A stretch of DNA of 64,000 nt from Shouchella hunanensis (GCF_028735875.1 NZ_CP117834.1:1848001-1912000); one strand, 5' to 3'; shown: positions 34,565 to 46,172, counted from the stretch's first letter. The notes: generated by a model not told the origin, from the sequence alone. Numbers and translations are program-made.

Positions 34565-35389
34565 ATGGCTAAATTATTACGGAAACCAAAACGAAACCCT
34601 TTATCGAAAGGAGTATGCATCGTTCATGATGTAAAAGAGGGAAACACCCCTCTAGAATATGTAGGTTTTTCTGTTATTGACTTAGATAAAGGTGCGGTTT
34701 TTGAAGAAATGTTAACAGATCAAGAGTGCTGTGCAGTGATTTTAACTGGAAAAGCCACAGTGACAGCAGGTGAGCAGACGTTTGAATCTCTTGGAACAAG
34801 AGAAACTGTATTTGAAAAAGTACCAACAGATAGTGTCTATATTACAAAAGAAGAAACGTATCGTATACAAGGAGAGACGGATACGCGGGTTGCGCTATGT
34901 TATGCGCCTGGGCTGACAAAACGTCCTAACCGTTTGCTTTCTGCTAAAGATATTCAACCAGAGCATAGAGGAATAAAAATGAATCAACGGTCTGTGCATA
35001 ATATATTGCCTGATTCACTAGATGTGGCGGACTCGTTATTGGTTGTTGAAGTGTATACAGAGAGTGGGAACTTTTCGAGTTATCCTCCACACAAGCATGA
35101 CCAAGACAATTTACCGTATGAGTCGCTTTTAGAAGAAACGTACTACCATGAACAAGATCCACCTCAAGGCTTTGTGTTCCAACGTGTCTATACGGATGAT
35201 CGTAGTCTTGATGAAAGCATGGCCGTTGAAAATGAAGATGTTGTACTCGTACCAGCAGGCTATCACCCAGTTGGGGTTCCAGATGGCTATACTTCGTATT
35301 ATTTAAATGTAATGGCAGGTCCTAAACGGATATGGAAATTTCATAATGATCCAGCACATGAATGGATCTTAGATCGTGAGGATTCATAA
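34565..35389 (+). CDS. iolB: 5-deoxy-glucuronate isomerase IolB
   Basis: A 274-residue bicupin of the KduI/IolB family. HKHDQDNLPYESLLEETYYH at about 178-197 supplies the metal-binding His/Glu residues. It isomerises 5-deoxy-glucuronate to 2-deoxy-5-keto-gluconate, the IolC substrate. TTAGGAGGT precedes the ATG. It is followed after one base by the iolC start. Confidence 0.95.
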   Translation: MAKLLRKPKRNPLSKGVCIVHDVKEGNTPLEYVGFSVIDLDKGAVFEEMLTDQECCAVILTGKATVTAGEQTFESLGTRETVFEKVPTDSVYITKEETYRIQGETDTRVALCYAPGLTKRPNRLLSAKDIQPEHRGIKMNQRSVHNILPDSLDVADSLLVVEVYTESGNFSSYPPHKHDQDNLPYESLLEETYYHEQDPPQGFVFQRVYTDDRSLDESMAVENEDVVLVPAGYHPVGVPDGYTSYYLNVMAGPKRIWKFHNDPAHEWILDREDS

Positions 35390-35390
35390 T

Positions 35391-36377
35391 ATGACAATGA
35401 CGTTTTCAACAGATAAACGATTTGACTTAATTGCAGTTGGGCGCGCGTGTATCGATTTAAATGCAACAGAGTACAATCGTCCGATGGAAGAAACAATGAC
35501 GTTCTCGAAGTATGTTGGTGGGTCACCTGCAAATATTGCCATCGGTTCATCAAAACTAGGGTTAAAGACGGGGTTTATTGGAAAAGTGTCTGACGATCAA
35601 CACGGTCGTTTTATTCAATCCTATATGGAAAAAGTCGGCGTCGACACTTCACAGATGGTGAAAGATACAGAGGGCCATAAGTCAGGATTAACGTTTACGG
35701 AAATTAAAAGCCCTAAAGAGTGTAGTATTCTAATGTATCGTACCGATGTCGCGGATTTAAACCTTCGTCCAGAAGACGTATCAGAAGGGTATATCGCTCA
35801 AGCAAAAATACTTCTTATTTCTGGAACGGCACTGGCTAAGAGTCCGTCCCGAGAAGCGGTTTTTCAAGCAGTTGATTATGCAAAACGACAAAATGTTCCG
35901 ATTGTCTTTGAATTAGATTACCGTCCCTATACGTGGCAATCAGAGGAGGAAACGTCCGTCTATTATAAATGGGCAGCTGAACAGTCTACTATTGTCATTG
36001 GTACCCGGGATGAATACAACATTCTTGAGAATTCTGAAGGCAACTCTGATGAGCAAACAGCAAAAGCGCTTCTTTCATCACGAGCTGAGCTGGTTATCAT
36101 CAAGCATGGTGTAGACGGTTCTATTGCATTCGAAGATGATGGCACGATTACCCATGCAAAGGCATACCCTTCGAATGTGTTGAAAACATTTGGAGCAGGA
36201 GATTCTTATGCATCTGCATTCCTTTACGCATTATTGAATGGAAACTCTGTCAGAGAGGCGTTGCAGTTTGGTGGTGCATCCGCAGCAATCGTTGTAAGCA
36301 AGCATAGCTCTTCAGAAGCAATGCCTACGGTTGAGGAAATTAAAGCACTCTTGGCACAGCACGAGCAGAGTGTGTAA
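35391..36377 (+). CDS. iolC: 5-dehydro-2-deoxygluconokinase IolC
   Basis: A 328-residue PfkB-family kinase. GGSPANIAIG near residue 43 is the substrate motif and TFGAGDSYASAF near 265 the ATP/catalytic Asp motif. It phosphorylates 2-deoxy-5-keto-gluconate, producing the IolR inducer. I start at ATG 35391, one base after the iolB stop (GTGAGGA upstream); a second ATG two codons later is also possible. Confidence 0.95.
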   Translation: MTMTFSTDKRFDLIAVGRACIDLNATEYNRPMEETMTFSKYVGGSPANIAIGSSKLGLKTGFIGKVSDDQHGRFIQSYMEKVGVDTSQMVKDTEGHKSGLTFTEIKSPKECSILMYRTDVADLNLRPEDVSEGYIAQAKILLISGTALAKSPSREAVFQAVDYAKRQNVPIVFELDYRPYTWQSEEETSVYYKWAAEQSTIVIGTRDEYNILENSEGNSDEQTAKALLSSRAELVIIKHGVDGSIAFEDDGTITHAKAYPSNVLKTFGAGDSYASAFLYALLNGNSVREALQFGGASAAIVVSKHSSSEAMPTVEEIKALLAQHEQSV

Positions 36378-36394
36378 AAGGAGGTTGTGAGATC

Positions 36395-38305
36395 ATGGCA
36401 GAAACAATTCGTTTGACAACAGGGCAAGCACTTGTGAAATTTTTAAACAACCAATTCATTTCAGTAGATGGGAAAGAGGCGCACTTTGTTGAAGGCATAT
36501 TTAACATTTTTGGTCACGGCAATGTGCTAGGAATTGGTCAAGCACTTGAACAAGACGCTGGCCATCTCAAAGTCATTCAAGGAAAAAACGAACAAGGAAT
36601 GGCACATGCAGCCATCGCCTATTCAAAACAAATGCTTAGAAAGAAAATTTATGCTGTTACCACTTCTGTTGGTCCGGGAGCTGCTAACTTAGTAGCTGCG
36701 GCTGGAACGGCTTTAGCGAATAATATCCCAGTCCTGCTACTTCCAGCTGATACGTTTGCAACGCGGCAGCCTGATCCCGTCCTGCAACAGTTCGAGCAAG
36801 AATATAGTGCAGCAATTACTACAAATGATGCATTGAAACCGGTATCTCGCTACTGGGATCGTGTGGTTCGACCAGAACAACTAATGAGTAGCCTACTTCG
36901 AGCATTTGAAGTGATGACAGACCCAGCAAAAGCGGGTCCGGCCACGATTTGTATCGCCCAAGATGTCGAAGGAGAAGCGTACGATTACCCAACATCTTTT
37001 TTTGAAAAAAGAGTACATTATGTGGATCGATATGAACCTACTTCTCGTGAGCTTAATCAGGCTGTTCAATTAATACGTAAGAGCAGAAAACCTCTTATTA
37101 TTATTGGGGGTGGGGCAAAGTATTCAGAAGCCCGAGAAGAGTTAGTCGCTTTTTCCGAAACATACCGAATTCCTATGGTTGAAACACAAGCCGGTAAATC
37201 GACCGTTGAAAGCAATCACCCGTTTAATTTAGGTGGTGTTGGTGTTACCGGTACAAAACCAGCGAATCTCGCAGCAAAAGAAGCGGATTTAGTCATTGGA
37301 GTAGGAACACGATACACGGATTTTACATCTTCATCCAAAACAGCTTTCTCTTTTAACAACGCATCATTCTTAAACATTAATATTAGTCGGATGCATGCAT
37401 ATAAGATGGACGCTGTACAAGTCGTAGCAGATGCGAGAGTAACGTTATCAATTCTTTTTGGAGAATTAACCGGCTATAGAAGTAAGCATATTTCTATCGA
37501 TTCTTGGAAACATGAATGGCTTCAGGAAAGAGAGCGATTGTCGTCTATCTCATTTGATCGTGAAGTGTTTAAACCTGAAATTGAGGGACAGTTTTCGCAA
37601 CAATTATTAAATGAGTATGCAGATACATTAGATACCGAATTTCCACAAACAACTGCTTTAACGGCACTTAATAAAGCACTATCTAAAGATGCAGTAATCG
37701 TTTGTGCTGCTGGATCTCTGCCTGGAGACCTTCAACGTTTGTGGGATACGGAAACACCAAATACATATCATCTAGAGTATGGCTACTCTTGTATGGGTTA
37801 CGAAATTGCAGGAGGTTTTGGTGCGAAGTTAGCTGAACCCGAAAAAGAAGTCTATTCGCTCGTAGGTGACGGCAGTTTTCTTATGATGCATTCGGAGTTT
37901 GTAACAGCCATTCAGTATGGTTATAAATTAAATGTTGTCTTATTTGATAACGCTGGATTCGGCTGTATAAGTAATTTACAAATGGATCATGGTAGCGGTA
38001 GTCATGGTTGTGAGTTTCGCACACATAGAGGCGACATCATGAACATTGATTACGCCAAAATTGCCGAAGCATATGGCGCAAAAGTCTATCGGGTATCGTC
38101 AGTGGAACATCTTCAAAAAGCAGTGGAGGATGCAAAGTGTCAAGAGGTTTCCACTCTTATTGAAATCAAAGTTCTCCCAAAAACAATGACAGATGGGTAC
38201 GAGAGCTGGTGGAATGTAGGTGTCGCAGAAACCTCAAATGTAACGGCTGTGCAGCGTGCACATCAAAAACACCAAACGAAATTATATGCAGCAAAGCTCT
38301 ATTAA
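36395..38305 (+). CDS. iolD: 3D-(3,5/4)-trihydroxycyclohexane-1,2-dione hydrolase IolD
   Basis: A 636-residue thiamine-diphosphate enzyme. The Glu-containing segment GKNEQGMAHAAIAYSKQ (about 66-82) and the TPP-binding VGDGSFLMMHSEFVTAIQYGYKLN (about 490) are clear. It opens the ring of the diketone from IolE to give 5-deoxy-glucuronate. AAAGGAGG precedes the ATG. It lies 17 bp after iolC. Confidence 0.96.
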   Translation: MAETIRLTTGQALVKFLNNQFISVDGKEAHFVEGIFNIFGHGNVLGIGQALEQDAGHLKVIQGKNEQGMAHAAIAYSKQMLRKKIYAVTTSVGPGAANLVAAAGTALANNIPVLLLPADTFATRQPDPVLQQFEQEYSAAITTNDALKPVSRYWDRVVRPEQLMSSLLRAFEVMTDPAKAGPATICIAQDVEGEAYDYPTSFFEKRVHYVDRYEPTSRELNQAVQLIRKSRKPLIIIGGGAKYSEAREELVAFSETYRIPMVETQAGKSTVESNHPFNLGGVGVTGTKPANLAAKEADLVIGVGTRYTDFTSSSKTAFSFNNASFLNINISRMHAYKMDAVQVVADARVTLSILFGELTGYRSKHISIDSWKHEWLQERERLSSISFDREVFKPEIEGQFSQQLLNEYADTLDTEFPQTTALTALNKALSKDAVIVCAAGSLPGDLQRLWDTETPNTYHLEYGYSCMGYEIAGGFGAKLAEPEKEVYSLVGDGSFLMMHSEFVTAIQYGYKLNVVLFDNAGFGCISNLQMDHGSGSHGCEFRTHRGDIMNIDYAKIAEAYGAKVYRVSSVEHLQKAVEDAKCQEVSTLIEIKVLPKTMTDGYESWWNVGVAETSNVTAVQRAHQKHQTKLYAAKLY

Positions 38306-38317
38306 GGGGAGATTATT

Positions 38318-39235
38318 TTGACCAGTAAGCAGATCAAATGGGGGATTGCGCCCATTGGTTGGCGTAATGACGATATGCCAGAAATAGGGGCAGGTAATAC
38401 ACTTGCCCATCTTCTCAGTGATGTAGTTGTCGCAAAATTCGAAGGAACAGAAGTTGGAGGCTTTTTTCCTGAAGCTTCTATTTTAAATAAAGAAATAGAA
38501 CTTCGGCAGTTAAGAATTGTTGGTCAATGGTTTTCGAGCTATCTCATTCGTGATGGCGTAAGTGCAACGGCAGCTTTGTTTCACGAGCATTGTGCATATT
38601 TGCAGGAAGTGAATGCAGAAGTCGCTGTTGTGTCGGAACAAACTTATAGTGTTCAAAACGAAGAGCGAAACGTTTTTGCATTAAACCTTAAGCCAATTTT
38701 AACAGATGAAGAGTGGGAAATAGTATGTCAAGGCGTGGACATATTAGGTGGAATTGCTAAAACCTATGGTTTGAAACTTGCTTACCATTCTCATATGGGG
38801 ACGGTTGTACAGACGAAAGAAGAGGTGAAGCGGTTAATGGAGGGGACGGATCCGAATCTTGTTGGGTTGCTGTACGATACGGGTCATACGTTTATTGCTG
38901 ACGGTGAGTACTTATCCGTGTTAGACACACACTGTCAGCGAATAAACCACGTTCATTTTAAAGATGTTCGCAAAGATGTCCTGACAACATGTGAACAAAA
39001 AGGTTTAACTTTCAGACAATCATTCTTAAGAGGAATGTTCACGGTTCCAGGAGATGGTTGCATTGATTTTGAACCTGTGTTTTTACGTTTAGTAGAGAAG
39101 GGTTATCAAGGTTGGATCGTTGTTGAAGCGGAGCAAGACCCAGAAATTGCTCATCCATTGGAATACGCTTTAAAAGCAAGACAGTACATTGATAGTAAAT
39201 TATTAAAGAAGAGTATTGGAACAGTCGATAGTTAA
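38318..39235 (+). CDS. iolE: myo-Inosose-2 dehydratase IolE
   Basis: A 305-residue TIM-barrel protein of the AP-endonuclease 2/xylose-isomerase group. It starts [18 protein letters not shown], as in Iol[21 protein letters not shown] and NHVHFKDVR carry the metal-binding His, Asp and Glu residues. It dehydrates 2-keto-myo-inositol. The start is TTG with AAGGGGAG upstream. It lies 12 bp after iolD. Confidence 0.95.
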   Translation: MTSKQIKWGIAPIGWRNDDMPEIGAGNTLAHLLSDVVVAKFEGTEVGGFFPEASILNKEIELRQLRIVGQWFSSYLIRDGVSATAALFHEHCAYLQEVNAEVAVVSEQTYSVQNEERNVFALNLKPILTDEEWEIVCQGVDILGGIAKTYGLKLAYHSHMGTVVQTKEEVKRLMEGTDPNLVGLLYDTGHTFIADGEYLSVLDTHCQRINHVHFKDVRKDVLTTCEQKGLTFRQSFLRGMFTVPGDGCIDFEPVFLRLVEKGYQGWIVVEAEQDPEIAHPLEYALKARQYIDSKLLKKSIGTVDS

Positions 39236-40300
<1,065 letters not shown>

Positions 40301-40315
40301 AGAGGAGTGGGTATC

Positions 40316-41173
40316 ATGGCGTTTGCTTTCATGAAAGAGCTACTCGTAGAAGCAAAAAGAAACCACTATGCAATCGGTCAATTTAATATAAATGGATTGC
40401 AATGGACCAAAGCAATTCTTCTTGCTGCTGAGGAAGAACGATCACCTGTTATCGCAGCAGCATCAGAGAGAATGATTGATTACTTAGGTGGTTATCGTAC
40501 AGTCGTTTCTTTTGTCGACTCTTTAGTCAATGAATTGAATATAAACGTTCCCGTTGTTTTGCATCTTGATCATGGTAGAAGTGTTCAATCATGTTTTAAA
40601 GCCATTGACGCTGGATTTAGTTCCGTCATGATTGATGGATCGCACCTATCTATTGAAGAAAACATTGCGATGACAAAAGAAGTTTCGGATTATGCTGTAA
40701 AGTTTGGTGTTAGCGTTGAAGCAGAAGTTGGGACGGTTGGTGGAACGGAAGATGGTGTAACTGGTGGCGTTTCATATGCGAATGTCGACGAATGCGAGCG
40801 TTTAGTTACAGAGGCGAATATTGATGCGTTAGCAGCAGCGTTAGGTTCGGTTCATGGTCGTTATTATGGAGAACCTAAGCTAGGATTTAAGGAAATGGAA
40901 CAAATCTCAAAGGTAACAGATATTCCGCTTGTGCTTCATGGTGCTTCAGGCATTCCAAGTCATGATTTAGAGCGAGCCATTCAGTTAGGGCATGCCAAAG
41001 TGAATATTAATACAGAATGTATGATTGCTTGGTCTGATCAACTAAGGAAACAGTTGATTGAACAACCAGATGCATTTGAGCCTGCCATTTTATTAACCCC
41101 GGCCATTCATGCTGTTCAAGAAGCTGTACAGCAGAAGCTGAAGGAATTTGGCTCAACTCACAAAGCGAATTAG
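40316..41173 (+). CDS. iolJ: Class II aldolase IolJ (6-phospho-5-dehydro-2-deoxy-D-gluconate aldolase)
   Basis: A 285-residue class II fructose-bisphosphate-aldolase-type enzyme. VVLHLDHGRSV provides Asp and the zinc His; EAEVGTVGG and LHGASGIP are family motifs. In inositol operons this member splits 6-phospho-5-dehydro-2-deoxygluconate into dihydroxyacetone phosphate and malonate semialdehyde. I start at ATG 40316 after AGAGGAGTGG. A role in glycolysis is less likely given its place in the operon. Confidence 0.92.
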   Translation: MAFAFMKELLVEAKRNHYAIGQFNINGLQWTKAILLAAEEERSPVIAAASERMIDYLGGYRTVVSFVDSLVNELNINVPVVLHLDHGRSVQSCFKAIDAGFSSVMIDGSHLSIEENIAMTKEVSDYAVKFGVSVEAEVGTVGGTEDGVTGGVSYANVDECERLVTEANIDALAAALGSVHGRYYGEPKLGFKEMEQISKVTDIPLVLHGASGIPSHDLERAIQLGHAKVNINTECMIAWSDQLRKQLIEQPDAFEPAILLTPAIHAVQEAVQQKLKEFGSTHKAN

Positions 41174-41205
41174 GCTATGCCGAAGTTTTAGAAAGGGTGT
41201 TTTAA

Positions 41206-42237
41206 ATGAAGAAGCGTATAAATATAGCAGTACTTGGACTCGGTCGTCTCGGTTATTCACATACCAAAAATCTATTAACCGAAGTACATGGGGCAAATGT
41301 ATATATGGTTGTGGACCCACTATCAGGCAGAGCGAAAGAAGTAGCGGAAGAATTCGGAATTGAGTTTCATTCTACCAAGATTGAGGATGCTCTTACTCAT
41401 CCAGAGGTAGATGCTGTTGTGATTGTAACGCCAACGAGCACTCATGCTGACATTATAAAAAGTGCTGCATATCATCGAAAGCATATTTTTGTTGAAAAAC
41501 CATTAACGTTAAATCTAGAAGAATCGGAAGAAGTTTCAGTGGCAGTGGAAAAAGCCGGTATTATCTGTCAGGTTGGCTTTATGCGGCGATTTGATCCTGG
41601 GTATGTGGATGCCAAACGTCGAATTGATAACGGTGAAATTGGACGACCACTCTATTTTAAAGCATTCACAAGGGATCCGGGATCACCCCCACCGGAATTT
41701 ATAAAGAACAGTGGGGGCATCTTTGTTGATTGTTCCATTCATGATTATGACATTGCTCGTTACTTATTTAATACAGAGATTACCTCGGTTGCCGCTCATG
41801 GAAACGTATTAAAATATGATTTCATGAGAGAGTTTAATGATATTGACCATGGGTTGACATACGTGGAGTTTGCAAATGGTGCCATTGGCGACATGGAAGT
41901 ATCTAGGAATTCTCCTTATGGCTATGATATTCGTGCTGAAGTCATTGGTACAGAAGGTGCTTTATTTGTAGGCGATTTGAGAGAACAGCAGGTAACCGTA
42001 TTGAACCAAGGTGGAAGTCATTTTAAGGTGTTTCCTAATTTCCAATCAAGGTTCCGTGTGGCATATATTGAAGAATTGAAGCATTTTATTCACTGTATAC
42101 AGACTGGTGAAAAGCCGATTGTGAACGATCGAGATGCCACTCAAGATTTGCGAATTGCTTTAGCCGCAACACACGCTTACCAAACAGGAAAAAAAGTTGT
42201 TGTAGAAGAGTTTGCGCCGGAAAAAACTCACCTATAA
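41206..42237 (+). CDS. Gfo/Idh/MocA oxidoreductase, second inositol dehydrogenase
   Basis: A 343-residue NAD(P)-dependent dehydrogenase: GLGRLGYSH at the N-terminus, VEKPLTLN with the catalytic Lys, and DCSIHDYDIARYLF with the Asp/His pair. It is a paralogue of the IolG three genes upstream and likely works on another isomer (scyllo- or D-chiro-inositol), as IolX/IolW do in B. subtilis. Isomer preference is inference. AGAAAGGG precedes the ATG. Confidence 0.88.
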   Translation: MKKRINIAVLGLGRLGYSHTKNLLTEVHGANVYMVVDPLSGRAKEVAEEFGIEFHSTKIEDALTHPEVDAVVIVTPTSTHADIIKSAAYHRKHIFVEKPLTLNLEESEEVSVAVEKAGIICQVGFMRRFDPGYVDAKRRIDNGEIGRPLYFKAFTRDPGSPPPEFIKNSGGIFVDCSIHDYDIARYLFNTEITSVAAHGNVLKYDFMREFNDIDHGLTYVEFANGAIGDMEVSRNSPYGYDIRAEVIGTEGALFVGDLREQQVTVLNQGGSHFKVFPNFQSRFRVAYIEELKHFIHCIQTGEKPIVNDRDATQDLRIALAATHAYQTGKKVVVEEFAPEKTHL

Positions 42238-42296
42238 AAAGGAAGCGTATAACATGCGCGCTCACCTTATTAGGTTAAAGAAGGGGGAAATTGGTT

Positions 42297-43886
42297 TTGA
42301 ACGCTTTTGCGATAGCCACGTTTCTTTTTATTGTTGTGGCGATATGGATTTTTGCTTATCGAAAAAGTAGGACGATCGATAATTCAAGCTCAGAAGGGTA
42401 CTTCTTAGGTGGTCGTAGCTTAACTGGTATTGTAATCGCGGGTACTGTAATTGGTACGAATCTATCAACAGAACAGATTGTTGGTCAAAACGGACAAAGC
42501 TATGTTGCTGGTATGGAAGTAATGGCTTGGGAAGTAACCTCGGCAATTGCGATTGTCGCCCTTGCGTTAATTTTCCTTCCAAAATATTTAAAGCATGGCG
42601 TAGATACGGTTACCGACTTTATAGAAGTACGCTTTGACAAAACTACAAAGAAGATTGCATCTGCTTTATTCATATTTACATATGTTGTATCTTTCTTACC
42701 TGTCGTTCTTTATTCGGGCTCCTTAGTGTTTAACCAAATCTTCTCTGTTGATGAAATGCTTGGAGTCGATCCACTAATAGCAATTGCATTAATTGCTGGT
42801 GGAATAGGCGTTGTGGGTCTTGCATACTTAATGTTAGGTGGATTAAGGCTAGCCGCATTTAGTGATACGATTTATGGAATTGGCTTACTTATAGCTGGTC
42901 TATCTGTACCAATTTTTGGTTTGATGCTGTTAGGAAATGGAAATATGTTGTCAGGCTTTGAGACAATACGTCAAAACACTCCTGAAATGCTTAATGCGAT
43001 TGGAGCAGTTGATTCTGCTTATGTACCATGGCCAACGTTATTTTTAGGGATGTTTTTTAACAACTTATTTTTTTGGTGCACAAACCAAATGATTGTGCAA
43101 AAAGTATTAGCAGGAAGAGATCTTCGAGAGGGTCAAAAAGGTGCATTGTATGTAGGTTTTTTCAAGATCTTCGGGGCTCTTTTCCTTGTCTTTCCAGGCA
43201 TTATTGCATTAAATATGTTTGGGGACGGCATCTCTAATTCTGATAATGCTTACCCAATGTTGGTATCTGCTGTTTTACCTGAATGGATGTTTGGTGTGTT
43301 CGCTGCTGTCATTTTCGGAGCCATTTTAAGTTCATTTATTGGCGCGTTAAATGCTGCTTCGACACTACTCACACTTGACTTTTATAAGCCAATAGGCAAA
43401 GAGAAAACAGATAAGCAAATTGCCCGTGTTGGGAAAATTTTCACGATTGGTGTCGGTTTAACAGCAACAATTATTGCTCCACTCATTTCGTTTGCACCTG
43501 CTGGTTTATACCATGTTGTTCAACAATTTAACGGTTTGTATAGCATGCCACTTCTTGTTATTGTGTTATTAGGTTTTTATTCAAAATATGCAACGCCTTT
43601 TGCTGCTAAATTTACATTCATCTTTCATGTAATGGTTTATGGAGCATCACAGTTATTTTTAGACATCCATTACTTATATGTATTTAGTGTTATGTTCTTT
43701 GTTGACTTGTTTATCTTATGGGGTGTCAGCCGATTGCAAAAGAATACAACTCCGTTTGTATTCGAGTCAGGCAAGCAAAAAGTTGACCTCACCCCTTGGA
43801 GACATCGTTATTGGGTCAGTGCCGTTGTGATCATCACTGTTCTTGGTACATACCTTATCTTTTCACCATGGGGGATTGCACAATAG
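42297..43886 (+). CDS. Sodium:solute symporter, probable inositol uptake
   Basis: A 529-residue SSS/SLC5 family protein with about 13-14 membrane segments; GYFLGGRSLTGIVIAGTVIGTNLS is the N-terminal Na+-binding region. It is last in the iol operon, so myo-inositol is the likely substrate. Bacillus subtilis uses the H+-coupled MFS carriers IolT/IolF instead; Na+ coupling suits an alkaliphile. AAGGGGG is better spaced from TTG 42297 than from TTG 42291. Confidence 0.88.
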   Translation: MNAFAIATFLFIVVAIWIFAYRKSRTIDNSSSEGYFLGGRSLTGIVIAGTVIGTNLSTEQIVGQNGQSYVAGMEVMAWEVTSAIAIVALALIFLPKYLKHGVDTVTDFIEVRFDKTTKKIASALFIFTYVVSFLPVVLYSGSLVFNQIFSVDEMLGVDPLIAIALIAGGIGVVGLAYLMLGGLRLAAFSDTIYGIGLLIAGLSVPIFGLMLLGNGNMLSGFETIRQNTPEMLNAIGAVDSAYVPWPTLFLGMFFNNLFFWCTNQMIVQKVLAGRDLREGQKGALYVGFFKIFGALFLVFPGIIALNMFGDGISNSDNAYPMLVSAVLPEWMFGVFAAVIFGAILSSFIGALNAASTLLTLDFYKPIGKEKTDKQIARVGKIFTIGVGLTATIIAPLISFAPAGLYHVVQQFNGLYSMPLLVIVLLGFYSKYATPFAAKFTFIFHVMVYGASQLFLDIHYLYVFSVMFFVDLFILWGVSRLQKNTTPFVFESGKQKVDLTPWRHRYWVSAVVIITVLGTYLIFSPWGIAQ

Positions 43887-43891
43887 CGTTA

Positions 43892-43918
43892 AACCAGTAG
43901 TCTTATAGACTGCTGGTT
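43892..43918 (+). terminator. Hairpin at the end of the iol operon
   Basis: AACCAGTAGTC / GACTGCTGGTT, an 11-bp stem with one wobble and a 5-nt loop. No long T-run follows, so it may act as a 3' stabiliser or weak terminator. Confidence 0.55.
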
Positions 43919-44031
43919 AACATAGAAAACCTCATAGTCTCTTTTCAGCGACAACAACCCTCCTGCTTTTTTCCTGTTTTCTACTTACACGGCATCGCGT
44001 ATAATTGGTGGTTGGAATAAGGAGAGAAAAC

Positions 44032-46155
44032 ATGAAGCCAACTATTCAATTGGGTTTGTTTGAACTAAAAGAAGAGATGAAGCAGCGAAAGCATCAGCGA
44101 ATGACGATCAAAATGCGCTCGTTTATGAAGCGAATCGGTCAAAAAAGACGTACGGAGCATATGGTTGCTACTGTAAACAAGCATTTGAAGCGATTAAAGG
44201 TACGAGTGTATTCATCAACAGGAACGCAATGGCATCGTCTGAAAATGGAAGAGTGGGTGACCTTTTCTTTTCAAGAGATGGAACATTCTCCTCATCTTGT
44301 AAAGGTGAGGACCAGTGATTTTCCTTTTCGCCTCTATGTGCATCAAGAAGAAGCGCTCCGGCGGTTAGACAAGATCCCCCTGCCGTTTTCTGGTATCTTG
44401 TCGATCCCAACAGGCGGCGGGAAAACAGTCGTCGCTGTGCATTGGCTATTGAAAGAGGGAGTGAGCAAAGGGCGCAAAGTGCTGTGGTTGACACATCGAC
44501 ATGATTTACTTAATCAAGCTTTTTCTGCCATTCGTACCCTAGCGACAGACGATTTAGTGGAAAAGGTCAAATCCATTTCGTGCCGGCTCATATCAAGTGA
44601 AGAAACACATGAATCGGTAAAGGCTATTCAGGCAGCCGATCAAATTGTTATTGGCACGAATCAAAGTATTGCAGGACAATTATCGTTGCTGCAAGAAAAT
44701 TGGTTAAAGGCGAATGAGGACTTATTGATTATCGTGGATGAAGCGCACCATGCAGTGTCTGAAACGTACGAGCTCATTCTAACCACATTATCTAAAAAAG
44801 CAAATCCGACTATTTTAGGTTTAACTGCTACCCCTTTTCGGACTATAGAAGAAGAAAAAGGATTGTTAAAGAAACGATTTCCTGCTGATATTGTCTATAA
44901 GCTAGATGTTGCCACGTTAATTGCTAGAGGCATTTTAGCAGAGCCGTTTTTTAAAGAGCTTAAAACTGGTGTGGAAAAATTGCCGACTTTATCAGGAGTA
45001 GACATTCAGCACATTCATACAGCCGATCGTCTACCTCCTAAGGTTGAGCATTATTTGGCTGTCCATCAAGCGCGCAATACGCTTATTGTAAAAGAGTATG
45101 GCGATCATAAACAGGTGTATGGCAAGACGCTTGTGTTTGCGATGAACCGCAAGCATGCCATCCTTTTGACAGAACAGTTTGTAGAGGCGGGCATCTCTGC
45201 TGACTATTTCATTTCAGGAGAAGAGAAGAAAGAAGATGCATTAAAACGGTTTAAAGAAAATGAACTAGATGTGTTAGTGAATGTGAACATGTTAACCGAA
45301 GGAACGGACTTACCAGATGTTCAAACCGTCTTTTTAGCTCGACCAACAACGTCTGCTATTTTAATGACGCAAATGATCGGAAGGGCGATGCGAGGTGTCG
45401 AAGCTGGAGGAACGGCGTCAGCGCGAATTGTCCATTTTCATGATGATTGGCCAGAAACGATTTCGTGGATTACGCCTAGTGAGCTCTACCGAGATGAGGC
45501 GGCTGTAATCAAGCAGCGGAGTTTTGAGAATCAAGAGATGCCATTATCGACTTCAATTGTTGACAAGTGGTATAAGAGTCTTCCTACACAAGAAGTGGAA
45601 GCCCATCGTTTTGTTGAAACGATTCCTGTTGGTGTGTACTCGTTTATCGATCCTTCCTTGCAGCAGACAATCGACATTCTTGTGTACGAGCATTTGGCTA
45701 CTGCTTATGAAGCGTGGCTTGAAAACTTGAAGCCAGTAGCGAAAAATGAAGTGAGTGCAATGCTTGATAAAACAGCCAAAACCTACTTCAAAGAAAAAAG
45801 ACATACATTTGGCTTTCATGAACAAGATCTTGCAGCCCTTTACCGCTATTTTAGGGCAACGCAGCAAAAGCCAGTTTTACGCTGGTTGAAAGACCGGGAT
45901 AAAGTGGATATCACAAGAATGGCAGAAGAGATTAAGCAAAGAGGGCTTTATGGTGATGAGAAAAAACACTTTATTGATACTCGTTGGAACAAAGAGCAAT
46001 CCTTTATAGCGGTTTATTTTGGGTTTGATAAGCTTGAATTTCGAAAGCGTTTAGAGCTGGAGCTTATTCGATTAGAAGAGCCGGAGTTATTTAATAGAAA
46101 CGAACCAAATGATTCAATTATAGATGGAGGTCGTCACGACCTGCCCTCTGTATGA
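44032..46155 (+). CDS. DEAD/DEAH-box superfamily II helicase
   Basis: A 707-residue ATP-dependent helicase. Motif I is IPTGGGKTVVAVHWLL at about 125, motif II VDEAHH (DEAH), motif III GLTATPFR, then motif IV-VI in the second domain (TEGTDLPDVQTVFLARPT, QMIGRAMRG). It resembles the SSL2/type III restriction-like helicases of unknown role. The N-terminus is basic, and a roughly 200-residue C-terminal region has no recognised domain. AAGGAGAG precedes ATG 44032. It is monocistronic and followed by a terminator. No nuclease motif seen. Confidence 0.9.
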   Translation: MKPTIQLGLFELKEEMKQRKHQRMTIKMRSFMKRIGQKRRTEHMVATVNKHLKRLKVRVYSSTGTQWHRLKMEEWVTFSFQEMEHSPHLVKVRTSDFPFRLYVHQEEALRRLDKIPLPFSGILSIPTGGGKTVVAVHWLLKEGVSKGRKVLWLTHRHDLLNQAFSAIRTLATDDLVEKVKSISCRLISSEETHESVKAIQAADQIVIGTNQSIAGQLSLLQENWLKANEDLLIIVDEAHHAVSETYELILTTLSKKANPTILGLTATPFRTIEEEKGLLKKRFPADIVYKLDVATLIARGILAEPFFKELKTGVEKLPTLSGVDIQHIHTADRLPPKVEHYLAVHQARNTLIVKEYGDHKQVYGKTLVFAMNRKHAILLTEQFVEAGISADYFISGEEKKEDALKRFKENELDVLVNVNMLTEGTDLPDVQTVFLARPTTSAILMTQMIGRAMRGVEAGGTASARIVHFHDDWPETISWITPSELYRDEAAVIKQRSFENQEMPLSTSIVDKWYKSLPTQEVEAHRFVETIPVGVYSFIDPSLQQTIDILVYEHLATAYEAWLENLKPVAKNEVSAMLDKTAKTYFKEKRHTFGFHEQDLAALYRYFRATQQKPVLRWLKDRDKVDITRMAEEIKQRGLYGDEKKHFIDTRWNKEQSFIAVYFGFDKLEFRKRLELELIRLEEPELFNRNEPNDSIIDGGRHDLPSV

Positions 46156-46172
46156 AGGGAATAAGAAAAAAT

